64,000 bases of DNA from CAWBUW01 sp963792075 (GTDB taxonomy: Bacteria; Chloroflexota; Anaerolineae; Anaerolineales; UBA4823), in NCBI GenBank assembly GCA_963792075.1, contig CAWBUW010000012.1, positions 2,356,001 to 2,420,000 of the forward strand. The letters run 5' to 3'. A model generated the notes under the pieces. The model saw nothing but the letters and a program-made list of their open reading frames with translations, searched no databases and was not told the origin of the DNA. A program made the translations under genes and the position numbers. Positions 42,602 to 51,214 of the stretch are shown here, in pieces; within the stretch, counting starts at the first letter, position 1, and every line of letters begins with the position of its first letter.

Positions 42602-43501
42602 ATGACGGCGAATATCATTGATGGCAATGCAATTGCTGCGAAACTGCGCGAAGAAATCGCGGCGGACGTAGCGAAGATGGTCGCTGAAGGCCTGCCGCGA
42701 CCTGGCCTGGCAGCCGTGCTGGTGGGGGATAACCCGGCCTCTCAGCAATACGTGCGGATGAAACGCAAAGCCTGTGAAAAAACAGGCCTGGAGTTTTTTG
42801 GCTTTACGCTGCCGGCGGATATCAGCCAGGCAGAATTGGAGAAGGTGGTCAAAGACCTCAATGCGGATCCAAAGGTGAACGGCATCCTGGTGCAGCTTCC
42901 GCTGCCGGGCCACCTGGATGAAGAAAAAATCTTGAATGCCATCAGTATTTATAAAGACGTGGATGGTTTCCACCCGGTCAATATCGGCCGGCTGGCGCAA
43001 AAAGGGCGCGAATCCTTGTTCGTCCCCTGCACGCCGGATGGCTGCATCTACTTGATCGACCAGACCGGTTTCCCGCTTAAAGGCGCCAATGCAGTCGTGC
43101 TGGGACGCTCGAACATCGTGGGGATGCCGGTGGCGCTGTTATTGGTCAAGCGAGACGCCACGGTTACGATCTGCCATTCACGCTCGAAAGACCTGCCGGG
43201 CATTTGCCGCCAGGCGGACGTGCTGATCACTGCGGTAGGCCGCCCGGAGATGGTGCGCGGCGACTGGGTGAAACCCGGCGCGGTGGTGATCGACGTTGGG
43301 TCTAATCGCGTGGAAGATCCAAGCTCCGAAAAAGGTTACCGTTGGGCGGGGGATGTCGCCTTCGATGAGGTCAAAGAGGTTGCCGGTTGGCTCACTCCCT
43401 CTCCGGGTGGGGTTGGCCCGATGACCATTGCCATGCTGATGCGCAATACGGTGCGCTCTGCCAAGATCGCGGCCGGTAAACTGTCTGTCGAGCGCGGTTA
43501 G
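42602..43501 (+). CDS. folD: Bifunctional methylenetetrahydrofolate dehydrogenase/cyclohydrolase
   Basis: 299 aa. Oxidises 5,10-methylene-THF and hydrolyses the product to 10-formyl-THF, linking one-carbon units to purine synthesis. Motifs: QQYVRMKRKACEKTGLEF with catalytic Tyr and Lys, VNGILVQLPLPGHLDEEKIL, VVLGRSNIVGMPVALLL, TVTICHSRSKDL, TPSPGGVGPMTIAMLMRNT. ATG 42602 has AAGGAG 7-12 bases upstream; an upstream in-frame ATG at 42503 lies inside the MITE-like element and is rejected. Confidence 0.97.
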   Translation: MTANIIDGNAIAAKLREEIAADVAKMVAEGLPRPGLAAVLVGDNPASQQYVRMKRKACEKTGLEFFGFTLPADISQAELEKVVKDLNADPKVNGILVQLPLPGHLDEEKILNAISIYKDVDGFHPVNIGRLAQKGRESLFVPCTPDGCIYLIDQTGFPLKGANAVVLGRSNIVGMPVALLLVKRDATVTICHSRSKDLPGICRQADVLITAVGRPEMVRGDWVKPGAVVIDVGSNRVEDPSSEKGYRWAGDVAFDEVKEVAGWLTPSPGGVGPMTIAMLMRNTVRSAKIAAGKLSVERG

Positions 43502-43525
43502 CCGCGCGATTAGCGCACATTGAAT

Positions 43526-43568
43526 AACATGACACCTCCCAAATTTAATGTTCGGGAGGTGTCATGTT
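43526..43568 (+). terminator. Hairpin after folD, likely terminator
   Basis: A perfect 15-bp stem (AACATGACACCTCCC and its complement) with a 13-base loop lies 24 bases after the folD stop. No clean T-run follows. Compared with the other hairpins, the loop is longer and the A/C-rich arm is first. Confidence 0.6.
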
Positions 43569-43704
43569 TACTTATAAATAGGGGCCGTACAACGCCGTTT
43601 CCCCAAGAATCAGAAAATGTATGTACTAATTATCGTTTGCGCCTGGCTGAACCGCTGACGTACTGCCAGTAACCTGGTGGAGGATAGAGTGCGTTTTTGT
43701 TTTA

Positions 43705-44108
43705 TCACCACAAATCAGCCGGCGTTTCTATACAAGTCTTGCTTTCGGGATCTTGGAAGGTCTGGTAGAAAATATCGTATACTAACAAGGTAAACGACAG
43801 CCGCTATTATTTTTGAGCAAATCTTGGACTAAGGCAGCAGCCTGGTTTGCGGGAAGTGTAGGTAAGGGCGTCCAGGTGGGTTCGGGTGTAGGCATTAGCG
43901 TGGCTGAAGGCAGCGTTATTGTTGAGGGGCTTGGAAACACTGTAATTGAGGGAGAAGGTGTCACGGTTTTTAAGACCACGGTATTCGTCAAGGTAGCGAA
44001 TGGAGCAAGGGGGATGTCGAGTGGTTGAAGCAATGGGCGGCAGCTCGCCACGAACAGAATGAAGATACAAATATAGCCCAAGCAGAAGGCGAGTAGGACG
44101 GTTTTCAA
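43705..44108 (-). pseudogene. Decayed Thr/Pro-linker lipoprotein gene
   Basis: ATG 44108 opens a lipoprotein signal (FCLGYICIFILFVASC) and a Thr/Pro/Ser-rich linker, reaching NNSGCRLPC where a stop occurs at 43782-43784. In my recollection this Cys motif is followed in related Chloroflexota proteins by a Trp-Trp-Gly stretch and a roughly 100-residue domain. Seven bases past that stop another frame (43776 to 43705) reads IFYQTFQDPESKTCIETPADLW, which looks like the C-terminal end of the same kind of protein. The middle has therefore probably been deleted. The first part alone could still be expressed as a 108-aa lipoprotein. Confidence 0.6.
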
Positions 44109-44281
44109 CCGGTTCGCCCGTTATTGCCAGTGTTGAAGGCGAACTTGAGGATGGTGAATTTTTCGGTGGTGCTACGAGAAAAGGTGTTTTATTCTTCATA
44201 GTTCAAAAGGATGACCCTGGCGTTGTTCTATTCTATGAGCCATTCTTGCTTGGGGACACTGTTTACTTTGCTTTACCCTAA
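44105..44281 (+). pseudogene. 3' fragment of an unknown gene
   Basis: An open frame without a usable start ends at 44281: it reads GEFFGGATRKGVLFFIVQKD and then VVLFYEPFLLGDTVYFALP, with a protein-like mix of hydrophobic and charged residues. It overlaps nothing on the + strand. No family recognised; judged a remnant in a decayed stretch. Confidence 0.35.
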
Positions 44282-44365
44282 GGCCAAAAAATCAAGAAGG
44301 TTACAATTGGTCTTTTTGCTGTCTAAAAACCCTTGACCATCTACTATACTCAATCACTGATCTTC

Positions 44366-44620
44366 TTAGTCGCCATAACTACATTCCCATTGACTGAGTT
44401 CTTCTGTATAACCGCATCCATATTTTGGCTTGACCTCAAAGAAAAGAATAAAACCATCAGTAGAATTGATGGAGTAGAAAAAGCCTTGTCCATCTGTCGT
44501 AGCAAATCCCTCTCGACTCAGCCTATTCTTGGCGAAGGTATTGATTGTTTGATCCAATATAGATACGATTTCTCCGTCCGGCAGGCGTATTTCTTCAACC
44601 GCAGCCGATCGCGGACCTGA
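44366..44620 (-). pseudogene. 3' fragment of an unknown gene
   Basis: A reverse-strand frame open from 44620 to a stop at 44366 reads EEIRLPDGEIVSILDQTIN and ends EELSQWECSYGD. Only a TTG (44557) could serve as a start within it. The residue pattern is protein-like, but no upstream portion exists, so it is probably a remnant. Confidence 0.35.
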
Positions 44621-44752
44621 TCAAGGAGTCTTTTTTCGGTGGAAGCATGCCAGCCTCGGTGTATAATATTTATTAGGCCAGTATACAGCTAAATATACCG
44701 CAAGGTGGCGCGTAATGCACTAGTTGGGTGCCTGTATCATTAGGGAAATCTA

Positions 44753-45232
44753 TTGGCTAAACGAAAACGTAATACAAACATTGAAACAGTGATATTGAGA
44801 AGAAGCGGTAGGCGTTGTTGCTTGTGTTTCGGGTTGAACCGCGACTTCGATGTCAAGCAAGGTCAGATAGCCCATCTTGACCATGATTCTGTAAATACAT
44901 CTATTGAGAATTTGGCTTTTTTATGCCTGGAGCATCATGATCAGTATGATACGAGAACAAGTCAGAGTAGAGGGTTAACAGTCCAAGAGGTCATAACTTA
45001 TAGACAAGAATTATATGATGCAATGGATGCATTTAGAAATAACAATTTGCCCCAAAATACGGTAGAGAATCTTCAGGTTTTTATTGAGGAACAAAGAAAT
45101 TGGTTTGCACGTATATTTGAAAGAGTTGAGCTATTAACTAATGAATGGCAAGAATTTCGGGAAATCCAAGTAAAGCAAATCGAGAATACTTTGCCAATTG
45201 AAGAACATCAAACTGATGATCAGGAGAGTTAA
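44753..45232 (+). CDS. HNH endonuclease-like protein
   Basis: 159 aa starting at TTG 44753. A compact HNH/beta-beta-alpha-metal motif spans residues 20-66: RRCCLC (zinc Cys22/Cys25), GQIAHLDHD (His41-x-x-His44), NTSIENLAFLCLEHHDQYD (Asn53, Cys58, His61/His62). A helical C-terminal half follows. The stop is 2 bases before the next ATG region, so it is co-translated with the DUF6414-like gene. Low-GC DNA and island context suggest a horizontally acquired function, possibly defence. The nuclease motif is well supported; the target is unknown. Confidence 0.82.
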   Translation: MAKRKRNTNIETVILRRSGRRCCLCFGLNRDFDVKQGQIAHLDHDSVNTSIENLAFLCLEHHDQYDTRTSQSRGLTVQEVITYRQELYDAMDAFRNNNLPQNTVENLQVFIEEQRNWFARIFERVELLTNEWQEFREIQVKQIENTLPIEEHQTDDQES

Positions 45233-45234
45233 AA

Positions 45235-46110
45235 ATGTCAGACCTGCGAGATTTTTTATACCTTGATACAGCTAAACTGCATACTTTTATATCCCAAATT
45301 CATGGTGGTTTGATCAGTGAAATAATTGAAACCATAAAGAAACAGGGGGGGGTATCCGCAGGAATTGATGTAACGATACCAACATTAATTAGCGGAAATG
45401 TTGGAGCGTCGAAAGGTAATGAGAATCAGAGACAACAAACCATACAATTAACCAATCCTGCTTATTTTGGCGCCCTCTATAAATATCTTCAGGATAACTC
45501 GGAAATTAATACAATCTCGACTTTAGATAAGCAAAAACGTCAAGAGATTTATGAAGGACAATTTTCTGAAATATCAGGTATTGCCGAACCCCCAGCGGTT
45601 GAGAATTGGATTATCCGGGTTAAATCACTAGTTGAGTTTTTTGACAAGAATATTAAGCTATTTACTCAAATGCAGCCCAAAGGACAACAACGGACTTCTC
45701 AATCATTTTCACGAAACCAGATGTCTCTTTTCAAAGGAATGGTTGACTTCTTGGAAGATTATATTCAGATTTCCCGTAAAGACCCTGGGAAACAGTACAT
45801 AAAAATTATCAATGATGAATCAAGTGGCGATGTATGGTGTGGACTTATCCCGGAGTTTATTATGGCACCACTACAAGCCACATTACCGGCAAAAGTGCAT
45901 GTTGTTGGGAGAGTGGAAAAGTTGCTGGAAGAAAATGAAATATATAAAATAGTTGATCTTTCACAATTCAACCAACCTGGTGATGTAAACAAATTACTTG
46001 ATGCCTTAAATGGGTTGAGCCCAATCATGGGACAAAAATCTATCAGTGAAACAGATCTTCAAGCTCAATATCCCGACATCTTTATTACACCTATAGCAAT
46101 TTTTCGGTAA
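45235..46110 (+). CDS. DUF6414-like protein, possible partner of the HNH nuclease
   Basis: 291 aa. The N-terminus LRDFLYLDTAKLHTFISQI is what I recall for the DUF6414 family (F-[LI]-Y-L-D at the start). No catalytic motif is evident; the C-terminal half (KVHVVGRVEKLLEENEIYKIVDLSQF) looks like a beta-rich trafficking or effector domain. Eight consecutive G (45345-45352) fall in the codons near residue 37, in an otherwise AT-rich gene of about 33% GC in a sample, so slippage could switch the gene off. It starts 2 bases after the HNH gene. The family call is tentative. Confidence 0.6.
   Translation: MSDLRDFLYLDTAKLHTFISQIHGGLISEIIETIKKQGGVSAGIDVTIPTLISGNVGASKGNENQRQQTIQLTNPAYFGALYKYLQDNSEINTISTLDKQKRQEIYEGQFSEISGIAEPPAVENWIIRVKSLVEFFDKNIKLFTQMQPKGQQRTSQSFSRNQMSLFKGMVDFLEDYIQISRKDPGKQYIKIINDESSGDVWCGLIPEFIMAPLQATLPAKVHVVGRVEKLLEENEIYKIVDLSQFNQPGDVNKLLDALNGLSPIMGQKSISETDLQAQYPDIFITPIAIFR
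45345..45352 (+). repeat. Homopolymeric run of eight G inside a coding region
   Basis: Eight G in a row in the DUF6414-like gene, read as Gln-Gly-Gly-Val. Runs of this length are prone to slippage during replication and would shift the frame after about 38 codons. Confidence 0.8.
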
Positions 46111-46256
46111 AAAAGTTGCTACGATAGCTAAAGGCAACTAACCCAAGCGATACTTGATCGGGGTTTTGCTCCGAGTGTAAGCAGCGCGTTTTTACTAAAT
46201 TGGTTAGGGACAAATTTGTGTCAGGGTCAAACCCGCCCCAGCAACGAGAACTCTGG

Positions 46257-46745
46257 TTATACATCTGGAAACACATCCTCCGGAATAGCAATCGTCAGGT
46301 CACCCAGGAAAGCCGTTTCAGCCGAAACAGTATCCGCCAGCCCGCCGCCATCGAGATCCCTGTCCTTGTGTGATGGGCGTAACAGCCCGCGCTGCACCAG
46401 GTCTTTGCGCACACACTCGCCGGCTTCCCAGTCGATGTTCCGCAAGAACTCAATCTCATCGGCGACAATCTCGAAGACCATCTCTCCTTTGCGCGTTTTG
46501 CGCTGCTGGATGTGGCCAATCACGCCCAACCGGCTGCCCTTGTGCACGTGCCCATACACCAGCTCGGCCAGCGGCCCATAGACGCACACGCACAGCCCCG
46601 ACCACCCCCTTGACCATCAGGTACAGGCGCAGATATTGGACATCTTTCCCGTCCAGGTGGAAGATGTCGAAATAAATATCGCCGGTAATATCGCCTTTGA
46701 CCCAGGCTAGGTTGTCGCGCGCCACGCTGTGGTTTTCATTGGTGG
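46257..46745 (-). pseudogene. Frameshifted single-strand DNA-binding-like protein
   Basis: One frame reads NENHSVARDNLAWVKGDITG, then YFDIFHLDGKDVQYLRLYLMVKG (to about 46610). Another frame continues VYGPLAELVYGHVHKGSRLG, then QRKTRKGEMVFEIVADEIEFLRNIDWEAG down to the stop at 46257. Together they make one OB-fold protein of SSB type, so a single-base insertion or deletion lies near 46590-46615. No ATG is found at the expected start. Either a pseudogene or a sequencing error; the missing start favours decay. Confidence 0.7.
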
Positions 46746-46988
46746 TGTGAGATCGGGTGGTTCTTGTATGGGGATTGTGTAGCGGAGGATCAGGGAAAGC
46801 GAGTGGCGCGTGTCCCGTGATGAGGAGGGCAAATATCCCGAAGAGGGAGGGACGTTTATTCCGGTTTATTAACACATCTCAATCTTGACGCCTCATTTGG
46901 TTGTACAATTTAGTTGTACCTGCTTGCAAAATCGTATTAAACGGTTCACGTATGGATTTAACTAGCTGAAAGAAGGAAATGCTAGAAA

Positions 46989-48140
46989 ATGATAGATCAA
47001 AATGACTTCCAAGCGGAAACAGATGAGATCATCAAATCAGCGTACATTCGTCTTCGAATGGATCATCTAACCAAAAATCAAGCGCAAGAATTGGAGCAGT
47101 TTCTCTCATCACAAATCCTCATCGCAGAGGAGGGTGTAGGGAAAGCAAAACAGAATCAAATGATTGAACAAGCTGAAGAAATGTATCGCAGACGAACCAT
47201 ACTGAAGCGAATTGCAGATGGTTTGGCTTGGTATATTCTAGACTTCAACTCAGAGGCGATCAATGGATTTTCCATTGGCCACTCACCCGGTTTTATGGCA
47301 GGAAAACGAGGATACCAGTCCGAAAGGCATGTTGTCAAAGCCTTAGATAAACTTCAGAATATTCGATATGCTATCCAGTGTGATATTACCAATACTTTGC
47401 GAGTAAGTGACGTCTTGGCGGTAACTGAAGGAGGTGAAATTATACCGATTGAAATCAAAGGCACTCCATCTGGACGTTCTCAGAGGCAGAAGAAGAAGGT
47501 GAACCAAATCCTGAAATTTTTAGAGACCGGAGTAATGGACAATGCAATCCTGGGTATGGCTCCTCTTCGTTCTTTCAAAATGCCAATAATGTTTGAGCAT
47601 TACTGGGGTGATCTAGAACGACTCTCCGTACAGGCGTTAGTAGATGGTAGAGCTTGGAGTGTTCTTAATCAATCCATCATAATTCTGGTATTAGATACAC
47701 GCACAGATTTTGACGATGATATAGTCAGAAATATCAGTAAGATCGTTGATTGGGGAAATTCGCCGCTAATGCTCAGTAGTCTTGGAAGGCACTTTTCAAG
47801 AAAAGTCAAGATCATGCCAAGAACTCGGTTTCCACTCACTGTTTTTCCATTATCGCTAGAGATAGGAACTGAGTACATTCTCGGCCATCTTAATGCCATG
47901 ATTTTACTCAATAAAGCTGTAATTGCCGATCGTATTCGCGAAATGGGGTTAAGGTGTCTTCTAAACAGGAATGGATTATTAAGCATTACAACTCGGGGCG
48001 GATTGGAATTTCGTGTCAGCGATGCCTGGGATAAAATGCTCCTTGAACTTGTCACTGTTTCCAGCTTCGCCAATTACATAAATGCCAGTGCAAATAAAAT
48101 CGATAGTGATCTGAGCCAAAAGCAAAATTCGTTAGATTGA
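46989..48140 (+). CDS. PD-(D/E)xK nuclease-like protein
   Basis: 383 aa. After a helical N-terminal region, residues 110-160 carry a restriction-endonuclease-fold signature: Glu112 in YQSERHVVKAL, Asp141 in TLRVSDVLAVT and Glu155-Ile-Lys157 in IIPIEIKGTPSG. This is the E...D...ExK arrangement of Mrr- and Card1/RmuC-like nucleases. The remaining 220 residues have no recognised motif. AT-rich, without a neighbour within 80 bases in the same direction except the next gene. Possibly a defence effector; the fold call is based on motif spacing only. Confidence 0.62.
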   Translation: MIDQNDFQAETDEIIKSAYIRLRMDHLTKNQAQELEQFLSSQILIAEEGVGKAKQNQMIEQAEEMYRRRTILKRIADGLAWYILDFNSEAINGFSIGHSPGFMAGKRGYQSERHVVKALDKLQNIRYAIQCDITNTLRVSDVLAVTEGGEIIPIEIKGTPSGRSQRQKKKVNQILKFLETGVMDNAILGMAPLRSFKMPIMFEHYWGDLERLSVQALVDGRAWSVLNQSIIILVLDTRTDFDDDIVRNISKIVDWGNSPLMLSSLGRHFSRKVKIMPRTRFPLTVFPLSLEIGTEYILGHLNAMILLNKAVIADRIREMGLRCLLNRNGLLSITTRGGLEFRVSDAWDKMLLELVTVSSFANYINASANKIDSDLSQKQNSLD

Positions 48141-48219
48141 CAAAAATCTAAGGATAAGTGTTCATTTTTTTAATCAATCGTAACCTTTTCGCTAGATTCG
48201 CTTTGGGATGGAGGAAATC

Positions 48220-49125
48220 ATGGGAGCAAAAAAGGGCCCTCGGTTTGAACTAAAGTATTCAACGATTCGGCTGGAAAAAATAGGCAGCGGACTGGTTGCC
48301 CAAGTTTTACACCCACTATGGGTCGCGCGTGGGGATATTTCCGCAATGACCGACACAATTATTCAAATTGACGAAGCATTATCTAAAAAGCCCGAGTCCA
48401 TTCGATTAGTATTAACTGGTGGAGGATTCATCGAGCTAGAAGCCAAGCGAAACTTCACATCTAGAGAAGTCCAAACAGAACAGCTTTTAGACGAGCTTCT
48501 TGATTATGTAAAGGAAAAAACTATTCCTCTATTGAGGGCAATGAAATCTTTCCAGCGTGATTACATTATCGGCGTGGATGTATTTATGAGAGATTATGGC
48601 ATTGGACAATTCGCCCTGGGTATCCGTCAAGGCAATCTGGTGAGCACTGCCTGGAAGAGTTATCCGACCACTGACGAAGCAAATTGGATTGCGGGTTTTG
48701 GTACCGAAAAAGGCAGACAGGCTCCGAGATATTACTCATCAAACTTGGGAGAAACCTTTATTTTAGTTTGCCATGATGCCCAAGCGTTTAACCATAGGAA
48801 TATAGCCCTTGTTCATCGAAATCTCAACAGTAATGAATCGAGTGTTAGATCCTTAATCATTGAGGAAATGACTCGCCAATTGAATGAAAACAAGCCAAAT
48901 TGGATATTGAATCTCATTCATTATATTGAAAAACCCGTTAGTCTCAAGACATTTTCCACTTCTTACAAGCAAATTAATAAAGACCATTCATGGAATCCAC
49001 GTGTTATAGGTGCATTTGGTTATGGCGCGGAAGTCGCGCACAATCTTCCAGAGCTTGCCAGGAAGGCCCAAGGTCCTTTAGGGTGTGGTGGGTATGCTGT
49101 TATCTTGCAGGCACCTTTACCTTGA
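48220..49125 (+). CDS. Unknown protein with a nitrilase-like signature
   Basis: 301 aa from ATG 48220 (GGAGG 6-10 bases upstream; an in-frame ATG 12 bases earlier is possible). The stretch GETFILVCHDAQAFNHRN resembles the ICYDxxFPE active-site loop of carbon-nitrogen hydrolases, with Cys184; Lys146 in STAWKSYP and Glu71 in a preceding strand could complete a Glu-Lys-Cys triad. GVDVFMRDYGIGQFALGI precedes it. Homology is not certain. It follows the nuclease-like gene in the same direction by 79 bases, so they may form one module. Confidence 0.5.
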   Translation: MGAKKGPRFELKYSTIRLEKIGSGLVAQVLHPLWVARGDISAMTDTIIQIDEALSKKPESIRLVLTGGGFIELEAKRNFTSREVQTEQLLDELLDYVKEKTIPLLRAMKSFQRDYIIGVDVFMRDYGIGQFALGIRQGNLVSTAWKSYPTTDEANWIAGFGTEKGRQAPRYYSSNLGETFILVCHDAQAFNHRNIALVHRNLNSNESSVRSLIIEEMTRQLNENKPNWILNLIHYIEKPVSLKTFSTSYKQINKDHSWNPRVIGAFGYGAEVAHNLPELARKAQGPLGCGGYAVILQAPLP

Positions 49126-49222
49126 CTGGTACCACTCCACTTAAGCGTGGTTTGATGTAGATCTTTACAAAAATAGGGGTTCAAAGGCAAACTCATGGTA
49201 CTTGAAGCCAGGAGAGAAGCCC

Positions 49223-49609
49223 ATGAACCCCCAAGACATATTTTGCCCGAATATTGCTTGCCCGGCAAGAGGGCAAATTGGAAAAGGAAACATTGGCGTA
49301 CATAGCCAAGAGGAAGAACGGTATATCTGCGATGTGTGCGAACAGACGTTTACGGCGACAAAAGGGACGATTTTCTACCGGCTGCGAACGGATCCCAAGA
49401 TTGTGTTGCAGGTGATTACCTTGCAGGCTTACGGATGTCCAATCCAAGCGATTGTCCAGGCATTCGGCTTGGATGAGCGGACGGTGCAAGACTGGTGGCG
49501 GCGGGCAGGCAAACATTGTCAGGCAGTGCATGAGCAAAAAGTGGAGCAAGCGAAATTGGATTTGCAGCAAGTACAAGCAGATGAGATCAAAGTCAAGACT
49601 TTTGTCTGA
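49223..49609 (+). mobile_element. Truncated IS1-type transposase (N-terminal zinc-finger/HTH part)
   Basis: 128 aa from ATG 49223 with GGAG 8-11 bases upstream. Zinc-finger cysteines (IFCPNIACPARG, YICDVCEQTF) are followed by a helix-turn-helix (CPIQAIVQAFGLDERTVQDWWRRAG), as at the start of IS1-like transposases. The catalytic DDE domain that should follow VQADEIKVKT is absent; the frame ends three codons later. No terminal inverted repeats were found. It marks the right border of the AT-rich island. Confidence 0.72.
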
Positions 49610-49627
49610 ACCTCAGTTGTCAGACAA

Positions 49628-49656
49628 TTGACAGAGTAGGCGTTCTTTGCTAAACT
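49628..49656 (+). promoter_or_regulatory. Sigma70-type promoter before the deaminase genes
   Basis: Perfect TTGACA, a 17-base spacer and TAAACT. The predicted start is near 49663, about 140 bases before the deaminase ATG. The leader holds an imperfect stem-loop near 49693-49720 and the hairpin at 49736-49778. Confidence 0.62.
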
Positions 49657-49735
49657 AAGCCTGCCGGATAAGTTGTCTATACCTATGGAGCAGGGCAATC
49701 GCTTTCGGGCGATTAGCCCTCGCCGAATGGGGGAA

Positions 49736-49778
49736 TTGGGGTGATTGGGTGCAGCTATGCTGCACCCAATCACCCCAA
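49736..49778. repeat. Perfect intergenic hairpin (20-bp arms, loop TAT)
   Basis: Arms 49736-49755 and 49759-49778 are exact complements; outer arm TTGGGGTGATTGGG. The left flank CCCTCGCC...GGGGGAA matches that of the hairpin at 21434. It lies in the leader of the deaminase operon, 24 bases before the ATG. Confidence 0.9.
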
Positions 49779-49802
49779 ACCCCTGTTTTAGATGGAGCCC
49801 TT

Positions 49803-51194
49803 ATGACCACGCTTCTCATTCGCCATGCCGAAATCGTAGTGACCATGGATGACCAGCGCAGGGAGATCCCCGACGGGGGCCTTTTCATCCGGGATGGGTT
49901 TGTGGAAAAGGTGGGCCCGACGCTCGACCTGCCCGCTGAGGCGGACCAGGTGGTAGATTTGCCGGGGCATATCGTCCTGCCCGGTTTGATCAACACGCAC
50001 CATCATTTCTACCAGACCTTGACCCGGGCCGTGCCGGCTGCCCAGAATGCCAATCTATTCAACTGGCTCAAGACCCTGTATCCCATTTGGGCGCGCCTGC
50101 AGCCTGAAGATATCCAGGTGTCCACGCAGGTGGCGCTGGCAGAGCTGGCGCTTTCAGGCTGCACGGCTGCTGCAGACCACCTGTACCTGTTCCCTAACGG
50201 CGCCCGGTTGGACGACGAAATCCAGGCCGGCCGGGAAACCGGGCTGCGCCTGCACGCCTCACGCGGTTCGATGAGCCTGGGAGAAAGCAAAGGCGGCCTG
50301 CCCCCCGACAGCGTAGTGGAGGATGAAGCTTTTATCTTGAAAGATTCCCAGCGCTTGATCGAGACCTATCACGATCCGAACCCTGGCGCCAGGGTGCAGA
50401 TCGTGCTGGCGCCCTGCTCCCCGTTCAGCGTGACGCCGGGCTTGATGCGCCAGAGCGCGGCCCTGGCGCGTGAATATGGCGTTCACCTGCACACGCACCT
50501 GGCTGAGACCAAAGATGAAGAGGTGTTCTGTGTGGAGAAGTTCGGCCACCGGCCCGTGGCCTGGATGGATCTCCTGAACTGGACCGGGGAGGACGTGTGG
50601 TTCGCCCATTCCGTCTACGTCAGCGAGGACGAAATGAAGCTGTATGCCAGGACGGGCTGCGGGGTGGCGCACTGTCCTTCCTCGAATATGCGCCTGGCTT
50701 CCGGGATTGCGCCTGTCCTCAGGATGCTGCACGCCGGCGTGAAGGTGGGATTGGGCGTAGACGGCTCGGCGAGCAACGACGGCTCGAACTTGCTTGCCGA
50801 GGTGCGCCAGGCCATGCTGGTCGCCCGCCTGGACGCCGGATTGCGCGGCGCCTCATTGTCCGGCGAAGGCGCCCCTCCTCTGATGACGGCCAGGCAGGCG
50901 CTGGAGTTGGCCACGCGGGGGAGCGCAGCGGTGCTGGGACGGCCGGACCTCGGCGCGCTGGAAGCGGGGAAATGCGCGGATTTCTTTACGATCAACCTGA
51001 ACCGCCTGGATTATGCCGGCGCGCTGCACGACCCGGTGGCGGCCACCGTATTCTGCGCCCCGGTGCGTGTAGATAACACTGTCGTGGGGGGCAGCTTTGT
51101 CGTCCGGGATGGGCAGATGACGACCCTGGACCTGCCTGTGCTCGTAGAGCGGCACAACCGGGCCGCAGGGCGTTTACTGAGCGCTACGGATTAG
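49803..51194 (+). CDS. 8-oxoguanine deaminase-like amidohydrolase
   Basis: 463 aa. Metal-dependent amidohydrolase of the hydroxyatrazine/8-oxoguanine deaminase group: LPGLINTHHHFYQTLTRAVP (metal His pair in HHHF), HLHTHLAETKDEEVFC, AHSVYVSEDEM, AHCPSSNMRLASGIAPV and GLGVDGSASNDGSNLL (metal Asp). The NLFNWLKTLYPIWARL segment is typical of the 8-oxoguanine branch, which converts 8-oxoguanine to urate. Genomic company (adenine deaminase, nucleoside importer) supports a purine substrate. I start at ATG 49803; the upstream in-frame ATG would include the hairpin. Confidence 0.88.
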   Translation: MTTLLIRHAEIVVTMDDQRREIPDGGLFIRDGFVEKVGPTLDLPAEADQVVDLPGHIVLPGLINTHHHFYQTLTRAVPAAQNANLFNWLKTLYPIWARLQPEDIQVSTQVALAELALSGCTAAADHLYLFPNGARLDDEIQAGRETGLRLHASRGSMSLGESKGGLPPDSVVEDEAFILKDSQRLIETYHDPNPGARVQIVLAPCSPFSVTPGLMRQSAALAREYGVHLHTHLAETKDEEVFCVEKFGHRPVAWMDLLNWTGEDVWFAHSVYVSEDEMKLYARTGCGVAHCPSSNMRLASGIAPVLRMLHAGVKVGLGVDGSASNDGSNLLAEVRQAMLVARLDAGLRGASLSGEGAPPLMTARQALELATRGSAAVLGRPDLGALEAGKCADFFTINLNRLDYAGALHDPVAATVFCAPVRVDNTVVGGSFVVRDGQMTTLDLPVLVERHNRAAGRLLSATD

Positions 51195-51214
51195 TCTGCT
51201 GGGAAGGAGGCGGA

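Noticed and set aside
42503..42602. Upstream start for folD
   Set aside because: The extra 33 codons lie in the MITE-like repeat; the internal ATG has a strong Shine-Dalgarno and begins at the normal FolD N-terminus.
46456..46875. A 139-codon reverse-strand frame as an intact gene
   Set aside because: Its first 40 codons are not protein-like and its last third is out of frame with the clear SSB-like sequence; it is better explained as half of a frameshifted gene.
43570..49660. CRISPR array or tRNA integration site in the island
   Set aside because: No regularly spaced repeats and no tRNA-like sequence or duplicated tRNA end were found at either border.
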